A stretch of 64,000 nt of DNA from Bacteroidota bacterium (lineage in GTDB: Bacteria > Bacteroidota > Bacteroidia > Chitinophagales > Chitinophagaceae): positions 1 through 64,000 of the forward strand of contig CAUJDL010000087.1 of assembly GCA_963169635.1 (NCBI GenBank), in the 5' to 3' direction. The notes beneath the pieces are model-generated. The model had not been told where the DNA came from and made no database searches. It worked only from the letters and a program-made list of their open reading frames with translations. Positions 37,538 through 47,290 of the stretch are shown here, piece by piece. Each line of letters starts with the position of its first letter. Within the stretch, counting starts at the first letter, position 1. The position numbers and the translations under genes were made by a program.

Positions 37538-39754
37538 TTACTCTGCTGAATTTTGTTCTTCTTCTTGCTGCATAGCTATATGATAAGCCATAATAAATAT
37601 AGCACCAAGATTTTTGTGTGGCGGAACATAATCTTCAAAATTTTCTTTATATGCACCAGTAAATTGAGTAGATAAATTCTTCCACATTAAAGGCCAATTT
37701 AAATTTTTATTTAACCTTAAAGAATTTACAATAGCATTAATTAAATTAATATTAATAGCACCTGTACCAGTTTGTTTAGATGAAATAATATGTGCTTGAG
37801 GGCAGGTTTCTAACACTTCATTTAATCTTTGATAACCACCACAACTACCCAACAAAATTACTTTTGCAGAACTTGGTAATTGTTCAATTGTAGAGCCAAC
37901 AAAATAACTATGACCTCTATGAATTACAATAGTAGGATACAATTCATTTTCTTCTAAATATCTGCCTAAAGCTTCTTGTGCTTTTACATCTAAATCTGTT
38001 TCATTGTCTAAAGGCTTGTTGCAATATATACTAATAGGCACACCTTTTACACTATGAATTTCAACCCAATCTTCTGTTTCAGTTTTTTTCCAGTTTGGTG
38101 CTGTATAATATTTAAAGAAAGAATTAAAAACTGCTTTACCATCTTTATCGCCATAAAAAAATTGTTGAATAATTATTCTACCACTACTATCTTTTAATTC
38201 TTTTATAGGCATTTGATAAATACCTGTAATACCTAACCTACTAGCAATATCAATTTTATTAGTAGAATCCATTGACTGAAAAATAATATTTAGCAAATTA
38301 TAAATGGTTAATCCTCTTTTATTATTTGCTTTTTCACTTTCAAAAAGGTTAGTAGCAATTTGCGATAAAATTAATTTTCTGATATTAATATTATAAATAC
38401 TAGCATAAGAATTAGCAACATCAACAGCATCTTCTAAAGATGTAGTATTTTCTAATCCAGAAACAAAATTTCTCATTAATGTTTCTGCATTTTGCTTATT
38501 CATTTTAGCTAAAAAATTATCTAGTGTATTATAGTTAGCAGCAATTTTTATAAACTTTTTATAGTAATCGTAATTAACCCATTTTAATAAAGTATCTGAA
38601 ACGGGATGTTGCATTTTTTCAAAAATTCTTTTATACACACCTAAATAACTACTTGTATAAATTTCTTCTTCGCCTAAAACAGCTACATAATATAAATCTC
38701 TTGGTGTTAATGGATTTAAACAAGCAAAACGAATATTTTCTTTCTCATCGTGTAGTGCATTTATTGGTGTAATATATAATTCTACAGCTTTTGTTTTAAG
38801 ACGATTAGTTAAAACTTTCATTACAAGTGGTGTATCATTATTTTTTACTCTTCCTGCATATTCAATTTGTGTATTAACTAACAACTGATAATACTTTAAA
38901 CTATCATTTAAAACTTTGGTAATATCAGCCATAGAAATTTTTCCTTTATATAAATTATCTAAAAAAGGAAAATACATTCTGCCTGTTTTCATTAATGCTA
39001 ACAAGCCAATTTGCTTAACTAATGGATGATTAACAGATTGAATTTTTTTACCTAAAGCATTAGGTGCAGCAGCATAATTATATAGTTGTTCAGGATCTTT
39101 AAAAGCATTGCTAATAATAATACTATCTGCAAAAGATGCTTGTGGATTTTGCGATAATAAGCTCATTGTTTTTTTAGGATAACGATGAATTTTTTTTAAT
39201 AAAATAACATCATCGCAAGAAGCTATACCTACATTATCTTTTAAAGCAAAGTTTTTAATTAAAATTTCTCCCACTTCAAAATCATTATTTTCAACAATAG
39301 GCTTTATAGAGTTTTTGCTTAGTTCTAATTGCATAGCATCTCTATAAGCAATGATGAAATGATACAATAAATGTCCTTTATAAAATTTTGCTTTATAACC
39401 TGTAACAAAAGCATTGAGCATATCATTAACACCACGCAACCATTTGTATTTACTATTAGCATCTATATTATCATCAAGCTCAATACTTGCTTGCATATTA
39501 TCTACAATAGTGTGTAGTGCATCATTTATCTTTTCATTAACTGTATCTACAGAACTTATAATAAATTCATTGTCATTAACACCATCTAATTGTGTAATTA
39601 ATTTTTGTGTTTTATCAATTATATCATGATTTAATTGACGCATTGTAGGCACTGTAGGCATTGGAATAGGAATAGTTGGGGTAAATGTTTGTGCTACAGA
39701 TGTTGTAATGCTAAACAGTATTAATAATATAATTAAGTAATTTTTTTTCATCAT
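37538..39754 (-). CDS. Large secreted protein with possible caspase-fold (clan CD peptidase-like) C-terminal domain
   Basis: The open frame starts at 39778, but MMKKNYLIILLILFSITTSV at 39754 gives a clean signal peptide (cleavage after VAQ), leaving 738 residues. Residues to about 540 are mostly helical with no domain I recognise. The last 190 alternate strands and helices. FFYGDKDGKAVFNSFF looks like the first strand and helix. YPTIVIHRGHSYF and AKVILLGSCGGY are hydrophobic strands ending in a His-Gly/His and a Ser-Cys, the pattern of caspase, gingipain and separase active sites (His620 or 623 and Cys646, counting from 39778). Peptidase activity is inference. The gene stands alone, convergent with the DUF502 gene. 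Confidence 0.75.
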   Translation of the reverse strand: MMKKNYLIILLILFSITTSVAQTFTPTIPIPMPTVPTMRQLNHDIIDKTQKLITQLDGVNDNEFIISSVDTVNEKINDALHTIVDNMQASIELDDNIDANSKYKWLRGVNDMLNAFVTGYKAKFYKGHLLYHFIIAYRDAMQLELSKNSIKPIVENNDFEVGEILIKNFALKDNVGIASCDDVILLKKIHRYPKKTMSLLSQNPQASFADSIIISNAFKDPEQLYNYAAAPNALGKKIQSVNHPLVKQIGLLALMKTGRMYFPFLDNLYKGKISMADITKVLNDSLKYYQLLVNTQIEYAGRVKNNDTPLVMKVLTNRLKTKAVELYITPINALHDEKENIRFACLNPLTPRDLYYVAVLGEEEIYTSSYLGVYKRIFEKMQHPVSDTLLKWVNYDYYKKFIKIAANYNTLDNFLAKMNKQNAETLMRNFVSGLENTTSLEDAVDVANSYASIYNINIRKLILSQIATNLFESEKANNKRGLTIYNLLNIIFQSMDSTNKIDIASRLGITGIYQMPIKELKDSSGRIIIQQFFYGDKDGKAVFNSFFKYYTAPNWKKTETEDWVEIHSVKGVPISIYCNKPLDNETDLDVKAQEALGRYLEENELYPTIVIHRGHSYFVGSTIEQLPSSAKVILLGSCGGYQRLNEVLETCPQAHIISSKQTGTGAININLINAIVNSLRLNKNLNWPLMWKNLSTQFTGAYKENFEDYVPPHKNLGAIFIMAYHIAMQQEEEQNSAE

Positions 39755-39874
39755 GATAATACAAAAATAATCGTTCAATAGCTTTTAATTGCATAAAGCA
39801 TGTTAAAGCATTTAATTTAATAAAGATTTAAAATATAATTTAACTGTATAAAGTTATTTTTGTAGCCATATCTA

Positions 39875-40561
39875 ATGAATAACATGGAAATAAAATCAAA
39901 AAAAATTTTAATAGCAGATGATGAGCAAGATATTTTAGATATCATTAGTTATAATTTAATTGCAGAAGGTTATGAAGTAATTACTGCTAACAATGGTAAT
40001 GAAGCAATTGAAAAAGCAAAACAATATAATCCAGACCTGATTATTTTAGATATTATGATGCCTAAAAAAACAGGACTTGAAGTTTGTAATATTTTAAGAA
40101 AAGATGTTTTATTTAAAGATACCTTAATAATTTTTTTAACTGCACTTAATGATGAAGATACACATATAAAAGGTTTAGAAACTGGTGCAGATGATTATAT
40201 AAGTAAACCTATTAGTACCAAAATTTTAGTAAGCAGGGTAAATGCATTATTTAGAAGAATTAATAAAGAAGAAGACAAAACAATTAAAATAAATAATATT
40301 GTTATAGACCCTATTAAGTATATGGTATTAGTAGATAATGCAGAAGTAGTATTAGCTAAAAAAGAATTTGAATTATTGTATTTATTAGCAGCCGATGCAG
40401 GTCGTGTATTTTTAAGACAAGAAATACTTTCGCAAGTATGGGGTTTAGATGTAATTGTTGGTGATAGAACAATAGATGTACATATTCGTAAAATACGTCA
40501 GAAATTAAATTTAGATTGTATAGCTACTGTAAAAGGTGTAGGTTATAAATTTATTGTATAA
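39875..40561 (+). CDS. Response regulator, OmpR/PhoB type (orphan)
   Basis: 228 residues. The receiver domain has DDE near residue 15, phosphoacceptor Asp59 in DLIILDIMMPKKTG, a Thr in IIFLTALND and Lys in DYISKPIS. The winged-helix output domain ends VDVHIRKIRQKL-like (TIDVHIRKIRQKLN) and VKGVGYKFIV. No histidine kinase is adjacent, so its partner is elsewhere. Start could be Met1 or Met4 (39884). The last 11 bases overlap the end of convergent dxs. Confidence 0.93.
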   Translation: MNNMEIKSKKILIADDEQDILDIISYNLIAEGYEVITANNGNEAIEKAKQYNPDLIILDIMMPKKTGLEVCNILRKDVLFKDTLIIFLTALNDEDTHIKGLETGADDYISKPISTKILVSRVNALFRRINKEEDKTIKINNIVIDPIKYMVLVDNAEVVLAKKEFELLYLLAADAGRVFLRQEILSQVWGLDVIVGDRTIDVHIRKIRQKLNLDCIATVKGVGYKFIV

Positions 40562-42347
40562 AACTTTTTATTGTTTTAATTATTGCATTAGTGTCGTAAC
40601 CACACTCTTCATATAATTCTTTTAAACTACCATGTTCAATAGTTTTATCAGGAATACCTAAAACTTTTATGTTAGCATGATATTGATGTATAGCCATAAA
40701 CTCAATAATAGCAGAGCCAAAACCACCTGTAACAGTACCATCTTCTACAGTAATTATTTGTTGGTATTGTTGAAAAATTTGGTGCAATAAATTTTCATCT
40801 AATGGTTTTGCAAAACGCATATCGTAATGTGCAGGTTGTATATTTTCTTTTATTAATGTTGTTAAAGCTGCTTGTACAAAATTGCCTACATGTCCTAAAG
40901 AAAGTATAGCTATATTTTTTCCTTCTTGTAAAATTCTGCCTTTACCAATAGTTATTTCTTCAAACTTTGTTTGCCATTCAGGCATTACACCTTCGCCTCT
41001 TGGATAACGAATAACAAAAGGATGATGAGTTGTTGGTAATTGAGAAGTGTACATTAAATTTCTAAGTTCTTGCTCATTCATAGGAGCAGCAATAATCATG
41101 TTTGGAATACACCTGAAATAAGCTATATCATAACAGCCATGATGTGTAGTACCATCTTCGCCAACTAAACCTGCTCTGTCTAAACAAAAAGTAATGGGTA
41201 AATTTTGAATTGCAACATCATGTATTACTTGGTCGTAAGCTCTTTGCATAAATGTAGAATAAATGTTGCAAAACACTTTAATACCTTGTGTTGCCAAACC
41301 TGCACTTAGTGTTACAGCATGTTGCTCACTAATACCAACATCAAAGGCACGATGAGGCATTTTTTCCATCATAAATTTTAATGAAGAGCCACTTGGCATT
41401 GCAGGAGTAATAGCCATTATTTTTTCATTCATTTCTGCCAGCTCAATCATTGTATTACCAAATACATCTTGATATTTGGGAGGTTGTGGAGTAGTAAAAG
41501 TTTTCTTATAAATTTCTCCTGTTATTTTATCAAACAATCCTGGTGAGTGCCATTTAGTTTGTTCTTTTTCTGCTTGTGCATAGCCTTTACCTTTTATTGT
41601 AGTAATATGTAAAAGTTTAGGACCTGCAATATTTTTTAATTTTTGTAATGTAGCTACAAGATGTAAAATATTATGACCATCTTCTACACCAAAATAAGCA
41701 ATATTTAATGCTTCAAAAAAGTTGATATTTTTTTGTGTATTGTTATTATTAGCAACAAGGGTAGATAAATATTTTTGCAATGCACCAACATTGGGGTCAA
41801 TGCTAATATGATTATCATTTAGTATAATTAAAATATCAGCATCTGTAACACCTGCATTATTTAAAGCTTCAAAAGCCATTCCAGCAGCAATACTTCCATC
41901 GCCAATTACTGCAATTGATTTTCTATTTTCATTTTTATATTTTGCTGCAATTGCAATACCCAAAGCTGCACTAATAGAAGTAGAAGAATGCCCAACACCA
42001 AAAGCATCATATTCACTCTCACTCATTTTAGGAAAACCACTAATGCCTTTATATTTTCTGTTAGTAATAAAATTATCTCTTCTGCCTGTTAAAATTTTAT
42101 GTCCATAAGCCTGATGACCAACATCCCAAATTAATTTATCATAAGGAGTATTGTAAACATAATGCAAAGCAACTGTAAGTTCTACCACACCAAGGCTTGC
42201 AGCAAAATGGCCACCATGCATACTTACAATATCAATAATATATTGTCTAAGCTCTTGACAAACTTGCTGAAGCTTATCAGTACTTAATTTTTTTAAATCA
42301 GCAGGGTTATCAATTGTTTGTAATAATTTTCCTGGAATTATTTCCAT
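40551..42347 (-). CDS. dxs: 1-deoxy-D-xylulose-5-phosphate synthase
   Basis: First enzyme of the MEP pathway: thiamine-diphosphate-dependent joining of pyruvate and glyceraldehyde 3-phosphate. 598 residues. The N-terminal part has HGGHFAASLGVVELTVAL, WDVGHQAYGHKILTGRR and the ThDP motif IGDGSIAAGMAFEALNNAG. The transketolase-like central part has FDVGISEQHAVTLSAGLA and LDRAGLVGEDGTTHHG. The C-terminal domain carries TVEDGTVTGGFGSAI. A single-gene unit. With dxr in this window it shows that the cell uses the MEP route. Confidence 0.96.
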   Translation of the reverse strand: MEIIPGKLLQTIDNPADLKKLSTDKLQQVCQELRQYIIDIVSMHGGHFAASLGVVELTVALHYVYNTPYDKLIWDVGHQAYGHKILTGRRDNFITNRKYKGISGFPKMSESEYDAFGVGHSSTSISAALGIAIAAKYKNENRKSIAVIGDGSIAAGMAFEALNNAGVTDADILIILNDNHISIDPNVGALQKYLSTLVANNNNTQKNINFFEALNIAYFGVEDGHNILHLVATLQKLKNIAGPKLLHITTIKGKGYAQAEKEQTKWHSPGLFDKITGEIYKKTFTTPQPPKYQDVFGNTMIELAEMNEKIMAITPAMPSGSSLKFMMEKMPHRAFDVGISEQHAVTLSAGLATQGIKVFCNIYSTFMQRAYDQVIHDVAIQNLPITFCLDRAGLVGEDGTTHHGCYDIAYFRCIPNMIIAAPMNEQELRNLMYTSQLPTTHHPFVIRYPRGEGVMPEWQTKFEEITIGKGRILQEGKNIAILSLGHVGNFVQAALTTLIKENIQPAHYDMRFAKPLDENLLHQIFQQYQQIITVEDGTVTGGFGSAIIEFMAIHQYHANIKVLGIPDKTIEHGSLKELYEECGYDTNAIIKTIKSFIQ

Positions 42348-42449
42348 GAATAAAAAAATTTATTTTGCTAAATTAGTATTTAGGTCTTTTATATAAACTG
42401 AATTATTTTTGTTTGATTAAATTTTATAAAAGTGTAAATGTAATTGATT

Positions 42450-42854
42450 ATGCAATATTGGTTAGTAAAGTCAGAGCCTTTTAAATATAGTTGGGAGCAA
42501 TTTGTAAAAGATGGTAAAACATTTTGGGATGGTGTACGTAATTATGCAGCAAGAAATAATTTAAAAGCCATGAAGAAAGGCGATTTAGTTTTTTGGTATC
42601 ATAGTAATGAAGGGCTTGCTATTGTTGGTATTGCTAAAGTTGTAAAAGAAGCATATCAAGACCCTACAACTAATGATACAGCTTGGGTTGTGGTAGATTT
42701 AAAACCTGTAAAGCAATTAAAAAATACTGTAACACTTGCACAAATTAAAGCAGAAAAAAATTTAGCCAATATGGATTTAGTTCGTTTAAGCAGACTTTCT
42801 GTAGGTGCTGTAAAAGATTTTGAGTGGAATAAAATTTTAACTATGGCAGAATAA
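42450..42854 (+). CDS. EVE-domain protein
   Basis: 134 residues from the ATG at 42450, which yields the standard EVE start MQYWLVKSEPFKYSWEQF. The frame upstream has only a TTG at 42444. WDGVRNYAARNNLKAMKKGDL and FWYHSNEGLAIVGIAKV are the hallmark blocks of the PUA-like fold. EVE proteins bind modified bases or RNA; the single-domain family is near-universal, often as a housekeeping protein of unsettled role. A TATTTTTG box at 42404-42411 could be its -7 element, without a matching -33 box. Confidence 0.92.
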   Translation: MQYWLVKSEPFKYSWEQFVKDGKTFWDGVRNYAARNNLKAMKKGDLVFWYHSNEGLAIVGIAKVVKEAYQDPTTNDTAWVVVDLKPVKQLKNTVTLAQIKAEKNLANMDLVRLSRLSVGAVKDFEWNKILTMAE

Positions 42855-42973
42855 TTTCTCTTACTCAATATGTTTTATTCTATCATATTTACAAGCAATA
42901 ATTAACAAATAATGGCTATTTGTTAGCAACTTTTAACTTTATTTACACATAGCAAATAGGTTCTTTGCATTGT

Positions 42974-43912
42974 ATGAAAAATCTTTTTGTATTCATTTTT
43001 GGGGTTTGTTCTTTTGTTATAAATACTCATGCACAAGATGTTGCAGGAAATTGGTATGGAATTGGAAAAGTAGATGCAACATCCATAGAAGGTAATGCTT
43101 ATTTAACAGAATTAGTTTTAACACAGAAGGGTAAAAAAATAACAGGCCTATTAAATTATTATTTTAGAGATAGCCTTTTTACTAATGAAGTTACAGGGAG
43201 TTTTGACCCAACTACAAGAGCATTAACTTTAAAATCTACCAATGTAATTTATTTTAATTCAAGTAATACAACTACAGGTATTGATTGTCCATTATTAGCT
43301 TATTTTACTTTAAGAACTGCTAGAGTTGGCTCTACATTAAGTGGAGAAATGTATGCATCAAAAGATTTTAAATATACATGCCCAACTATTAGTTTTAAAC
43401 TAAAAAAGAATCTGCCAATTATTGAAGAAGAGCCTGTATTAGTACAAGAAGAAACAGAAGACATTAACAATGAAGATACAGCACAAGTAATTGTATCTGT
43501 AGCAGCACCTACGCCTTCTAATGCTGTTCTTAATAATGAAGATGCAGTAATAAAAAAGCAAGAATTTTTAAAAAGAGAAAAAACTTATATAAGAGAAATA
43601 TTTATTGAAAACAATAATATTCAATTAGAGTTTTATGATAATGGTGCATTAGATAATGATTCTATATCTGTATTCTTAAACAATCAATTAATACTTCCTA
43701 AAACAATGTTAGAGCATAAAGCTATTAAATTATCTTTTAAATATGATGATAGCTTACCTTTTAACGAGTTAAGTATGTATGCAGAAAGTTTAGGACTTAT
43801 ACCACCTAATACATCATTATTAGTAATTTATGATGGCACTAAAAGACATGATGTATTACTTACAAGCGATTTTCAAAAAAATGGTACAATTAAATTAGTC
43901 AAGAAAAACTAA
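42974..43912 (+). CDS. Secreted protein of unknown function, two beta-rich modules
   Basis: 312 residues from the ATG at 42974; the frame also allows a TTG nine bases earlier. Signal peptide MKNLFVFIFGVCSFVINTHA. The N-terminal module (about 25-155, beginning DVAGNWYGIGKVDA) looks lipocalin-like. A Glu/Thr/Pro-rich linker follows. The C-terminal module (about 210-312) has QLEFYDNGALDNDSISVFLN, AESLGLIPPNTSLLVIYDG and VLLTSDFQKNGTIKLV. I recall this C-terminal pattern in many secreted Bacteroidetes proteins but know no function. No sorting signal for T9SS is evident. Confidence 0.7.
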   Translation: MKNLFVFIFGVCSFVINTHAQDVAGNWYGIGKVDATSIEGNAYLTELVLTQKGKKITGLLNYYFRDSLFTNEVTGSFDPTTRALTLKSTNVIYFNSSNTTTGIDCPLLAYFTLRTARVGSTLSGEMYASKDFKYTCPTISFKLKKNLPIIEEEPVLVQEETEDINNEDTAQVIVSVAAPTPSNAVLNNEDAVIKKQEFLKREKTYIREIFIENNNIQLEFYDNGALDNDSISVFLNNQLILPKTMLEHKAIKLSFKYDDSLPFNELSMYAESLGLIPPNTSLLVIYDGTKRHDVLLTSDFQKNGTIKLVKKN

Positions 43913-43929
43913 TTTAAAAACTTGTATTA

Positions 43930-44754
43930 TTAATATCCTTTTAAAACAGATTTCATAATACTATCTTTTTGAAATTGTGTATAGTTATATCTGTGATGAT
44001 ATAAAGCACTTTCCCAATCGCCATAATTTGCATTAGGTAATACAATGAATTTTTTTCCAAATTCAGACGATACTAAATCTACATTATTAGCACGTTGTGT
44101 TTCAGATTTTTTATCGAATAAACTACTAAAATCTGCAAGATTATCTCCCATATAAAGTATTACTTCATAATTTTCTAATACATTATTTCTTCTTGCTTCT
44201 TTGCTAGAAGTAGTTTGTTTAAGAATTAAATGAGCATCATCGGTATTAGGTAAATTAAATTTTTTCAAGTTGTTAAGAGTTGCATTTCTTTCTACTTCAT
44301 CTCTGTTAGTTATATAAAATATTTGAATGTTATTGTTTTTGCAAAATTGAAGAAAGCTACCAGCACCAGGCATTGTATCTGCAGCAGATTTGCTAGTCCA
44401 CTCGTACCAACTTTGTAAATCATATTCTTTACCAGCATAAGCTTGATGTACAGCATAAGGACTATTATCTAAAATAGTTTCATCAATATCTGTAATTATT
44501 GCTAAAGGTTTATTTGTTGTAGGCTTATAATGATTAATACTATTACGTGCAGCATAATATGCTTGATAACAAAGTGCTCTATACTCTGCAGCTCTTTGCT
44601 GAAATAAACTAGAAAACAATTTTCCGTTTAGGCTTACATTTTTAGGTTGTAGTTGTTGGTTAGTATTAGTAGTTTCTTGTGCTGTTTTACATGCTACAAA
44701 AAATACTACAGATAAGAAAAATAGAATTCGTAAATTTTTATTATTGTTTAGCAT
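43930..44754 (-). CDS. Acid phosphatase / 5'-nucleotidase, lipoprotein e(P4) family
   Basis: HAD-superfamily phosphatase anchored in the outer membrane, typically dephosphorylating nucleotides such as NMN or AMP for uptake. 274 residues. Lipobox FFVACKTAQ (Cys about 22). Catalytic DID in AIITDIDETILDNSPYA, followed by YEWTSKSAADTMPGAGSFL, motif II Thr in IFYITNRDEVERNAT, and VILYMGDNLADFSSLF as motif IV. The set is that of class C acid phosphatases. It lies 34 bases downstream of pyk and could be on the pfkA-pyk transcript. Confidence 0.92.
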   Translation of the reverse strand: MLNNNKNLRILFFLSVVFFVACKTAQETTNTNQQLQPKNVSLNGKLFSSLFQQRAAEYRALCYQAYYAARNSINHYKPTTNKPLAIITDIDETILDNSPYAVHQAYAGKEYDLQSWYEWTSKSAADTMPGAGSFLQFCKNNNIQIFYITNRDEVERNATLNNLKKFNLPNTDDAHLILKQTTSSKEARRNNVLENYEVILYMGDNLADFSSLFDKKSETQRANNVDLVSSEFGKKFIVLPNANYGDWESALYHHRYNYTQFQKDSIMKSVLKGY

Positions 44755-44788
44755 AAAATTATTTTTAAGTAATAAAATTATTCTTTGA

Positions 44789-46279
44789 TTAAATTACTTT
44801 AGTAACTTTTATCATATTGGTTGGTAAATGTAAAGAAACAGGAATACTGCCTGTATTAATTACAATATTATCGGGTTGCAAAAATCCTCTTTCTTTTAAA
44901 ATATTTATTTGATCTGTAATAATACCATCAACACTTTCTTCTTCATCGTAATAAAATGCTCTTACACCCCAACTTAAACTTAACTGATTAATTAAAGTTT
45001 TTTCTTTAGAAAAAACAAATAGAGGTGAGCTTGGCCTAAAGCTACTAAGCATAAAGCCTGTATAGCCACTTTGTGTCATACCAATTAATGCTTCTGCATT
45101 TACGTCTCTTGCCATTTTACAAGCATTGTAACAAATAGCATCACTTAAAAAAGAAGGTGAGTGTGGCTGAGGCATAAAATCATGCTCTCTGTTATAACGA
45201 TATTCAGTTTGTTCTACCTGAAGAATAATTTTTCTCATTGTTTCTACTACAAGTGCAGGATGATTACCAACAGCAGTTTCTGCACTAAGCATTACAGCAT
45301 CTGTACCTTCTAACACAGCATTTGCTACATCTGTAATTTCGCTTCTGTTAGGTTTTTTATGCTCTATCATACTTTCCATCATTTGTGTAGCTACAATTAC
45401 AGGTTTGGCTCTATGCAAACATTTTCTGATAATTTCTCTTTGTATTAAAGGTACTTTTTCTACAGGAAGCTCTACACCTAAATCGCCTCTGGCAATCATA
45501 ATGCCATCACTTTCTAAAACTATTTCTCTAATATTATTAAGAGCTTCTGGCTTTTCTATTTTAGCAATAATTTTTGTTTTACTTTTTCTTTCATCTAATT
45601 TACTTCTTAGAATTACAATATCTTTTACACTACGTACAAAACTTAATGCTACCCAATCGCATTTTTGTTCAATAATAAATTCTAAATCGGCTAAATCTTT
45701 TTCTGTTAATGCAGGTAAAGAAATTTTTGTGTCGGGTAAATTAATACCTTTTTTAGAAGATAAAATTCCACCAATAGTTACACTAACTTTTACATTTTTT
45801 TCTTTGGTAATATCTACAACTTTCACTTCAATTTTACCATCATCAATTAAAATAGTGTTGCCTATATGTATATCATCTGCTAAATTGGGATAGCTAACAT
45901 AAATTTTTTCTTTATTGCCAATACATTTTTCATTGGTAAATGTTAAGATATCTCCTTCTACTAATTCTAAAGCATTATTTTCTATTTCGCCAACTCTTAA
46001 TTTAGGTCCTTGTAAATCTGCCAGAATAGAAATATTAAAGGGTTGTGTTTTATTAATATTTCTAATATGCTCTATCACTAATGCTTTATCTTCATAAGTG
46101 CCATGAGAAAAGTTTAAACGAAAAACATTTACACCTGCTTGTACTAGTTCTAATAATTTATCATAAGTATCGCAAGCAGGACCAATTGTTGCAACAATTT
46201 TTGTTCTGTGAGACATGTGTTTAATACCTGCTTGTTTATCCATTTGTGTATGTAGGTATTTCAAAATTTTTTCACTCAT
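44789..46279 (-). CDS. pyk: Pyruvate kinase
   Basis: Last step of glycolysis: phosphoenolpyruvate and ADP to pyruvate and ATP. 496 residues from the first ATG. The family usually begins near MSHRTKIVATIGPACDTYD, which corresponds to an internal ATG at 46216, so the true start may be there. VFRLNFSHGTYEDK binds nucleotide, IIAKIEKPEALNNI holds the catalytic lysine, and MIARGDLGVELPVEKVP and VATQMMESMI are metal and substrate motifs. It starts 27 bases after pfkA on the same strand, a glycolytic pair. Confidence 0.96.
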   Translation of the reverse strand: MSEKILKYLHTQMDKQAGIKHMSHRTKIVATIGPACDTYDKLLELVQAGVNVFRLNFSHGTYEDKALVIEHIRNINKTQPFNISILADLQGPKLRVGEIENNALELVEGDILTFTNEKCIGNKEKIYVSYPNLADDIHIGNTILIDDGKIEVKVVDITKEKNVKVSVTIGGILSSKKGINLPDTKISLPALTEKDLADLEFIIEQKCDWVALSFVRSVKDIVILRSKLDERKSKTKIIAKIEKPEALNNIREIVLESDGIMIARGDLGVELPVEKVPLIQREIIRKCLHRAKPVIVATQMMESMIEHKKPNRSEITDVANAVLEGTDAVMLSAETAVGNHPALVVETMRKIILQVEQTEYRYNREHDFMPQPHSPSFLSDAICYNACKMARDVNAEALIGMTQSGYTGFMLSSFRPSSPLFVFSKEKTLINQLSLSWGVRAFYYDEEESVDGIITDQINILKERGFLQPDNIVINTGSIPVSLHLPTNMIKVTKVI

Positions 46280-46306
46280 ATTATGCTTTGTTTCTTTTAT
46301 ATATTT

Positions 46307-47290
46307 TTAAGTTGTTAGTATTTTTACAATCTTCATCCACTCTTGTCCAATTTTTTGTTTTTGTTTTACAGCTTCATCAAAAGGTGTGTAATAAATTTTA
46401 TTATTAATAACACCCACCATTACATTTTTTCTGCCAGTTAATAAACTCTCAACTGCATAAAAACCCATGTGGCTAGCAATTAATCTATCTTGACAAGTAG
46501 GAGAGCCACCACGTTGTATATGACCTAAAACGCAAACTCTTGTATCGGCAGTAGGTATTCTTTCTTTAATAACTTTTGCTACATTATTTGCACCACCAAA
46601 ATCATCGCCTTCGGCAACAACAATTAAGTTTACTAATTTTTTTCTTTTTTCTTTTTCAGTAAGAGAGCAGATAATTTCTTCCATATTAGTTTTAGTTTCT
46701 GGAATAAGAATATTTTCTGCACCTGTAGCAATACCACTGTGTAATGCAATGTAACCTGCATCTCGTCCCATTACTTCTACAATAAAAAGTCTATCATGGG
46801 CATCCATAGTATCTCTAATTTTATCTATTGCTTGAATAGCAGTATTTACAGCAGTATCAAAACCAATTGTTGTATCGCTACCAGCAATATCTTTATCAAT
46901 AGTACCAGGTAAGCCAATACAAGGAATATCAAACTCGTTAGAGAATTGTTGAGCACCTCTAAAACTACCATCACCACCAATAATGACTAAACCATCTATT
47001 CCTCTCTTTTTTAAATTATCATAAGCAGTTTTTCTTCCTTCATAAGTTAAAAATTCTTTACTTCTGGCAGTTTTTAAAATAGTGCCACCACGTTGTATAA
47101 TATTAGCAACACTTCTGCTATCCATTGCTTTAATATCATCTTCTTTCATACCTGCATAACCTCTCATAATACCATAAACACCTAAGCCATGATAAATACT
47201 AGTACGCACTACAGCTCTTATTGCAGCATTCATTCCAGGGCTATCGCCACCAGAAGTTAGTACACCTATATTGGTAACTTTGCTGTTCAT
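46307..47290 (-). CDS. pfkA: 6-phosphofructokinase
   Basis: Phosphorylates fructose 6-phosphate. 327 residues. GVLTSGGDSPGMNAAIRAVV is the nucleotide loop. IGGDGSFRGAQ has Gly where pyrophosphate-dependent enzymes have Asp, so ATP is the expected donor. The catalytic loop reads GTIDKDI, with Lys in place of the usual Asn between the two aspartates. MGRDAGYIALHSGIATGAEN and LGHIQRGGSPTCQDR are further signatures. Its 257-bp upstream gap carries a minus-strand TACATTTG box (47404-47411), a possible -7 element without a matching -33 box. Confidence 0.95.
   Translation of the reverse strand: MNSKVTNIGVLTSGGDSPGMNAAIRAVVRTSIYHGLGVYGIMRGYAGMKEDDIKAMDSRSVANIIQRGGTILKTARSKEFLTYEGRKTAYDNLKKRGIDGLVIIGGDGSFRGAQQFSNEFDIPCIGLPGTIDKDIAGSDTTIGFDTAVNTAIQAIDKIRDTMDAHDRLFIVEVMGRDAGYIALHSGIATGAENILIPETKTNMEEIICSLTEKEKRKKLVNLIVVAEGDDFGGANNVAKVIKERIPTADTRVCVLGHIQRGGSPTCQDRLIASHMGFYAVESLLTGRKNVMVGVINNKIYYTPFDEAVKQKQKIGQEWMKIVKILTT

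Noticed and set aside
45405..45893. 162-codon open frame antisense to pyk
   Set aside because: Shadow frame inside a well-conserved gene, Ser/Leu/Ile-rich without domain structure.
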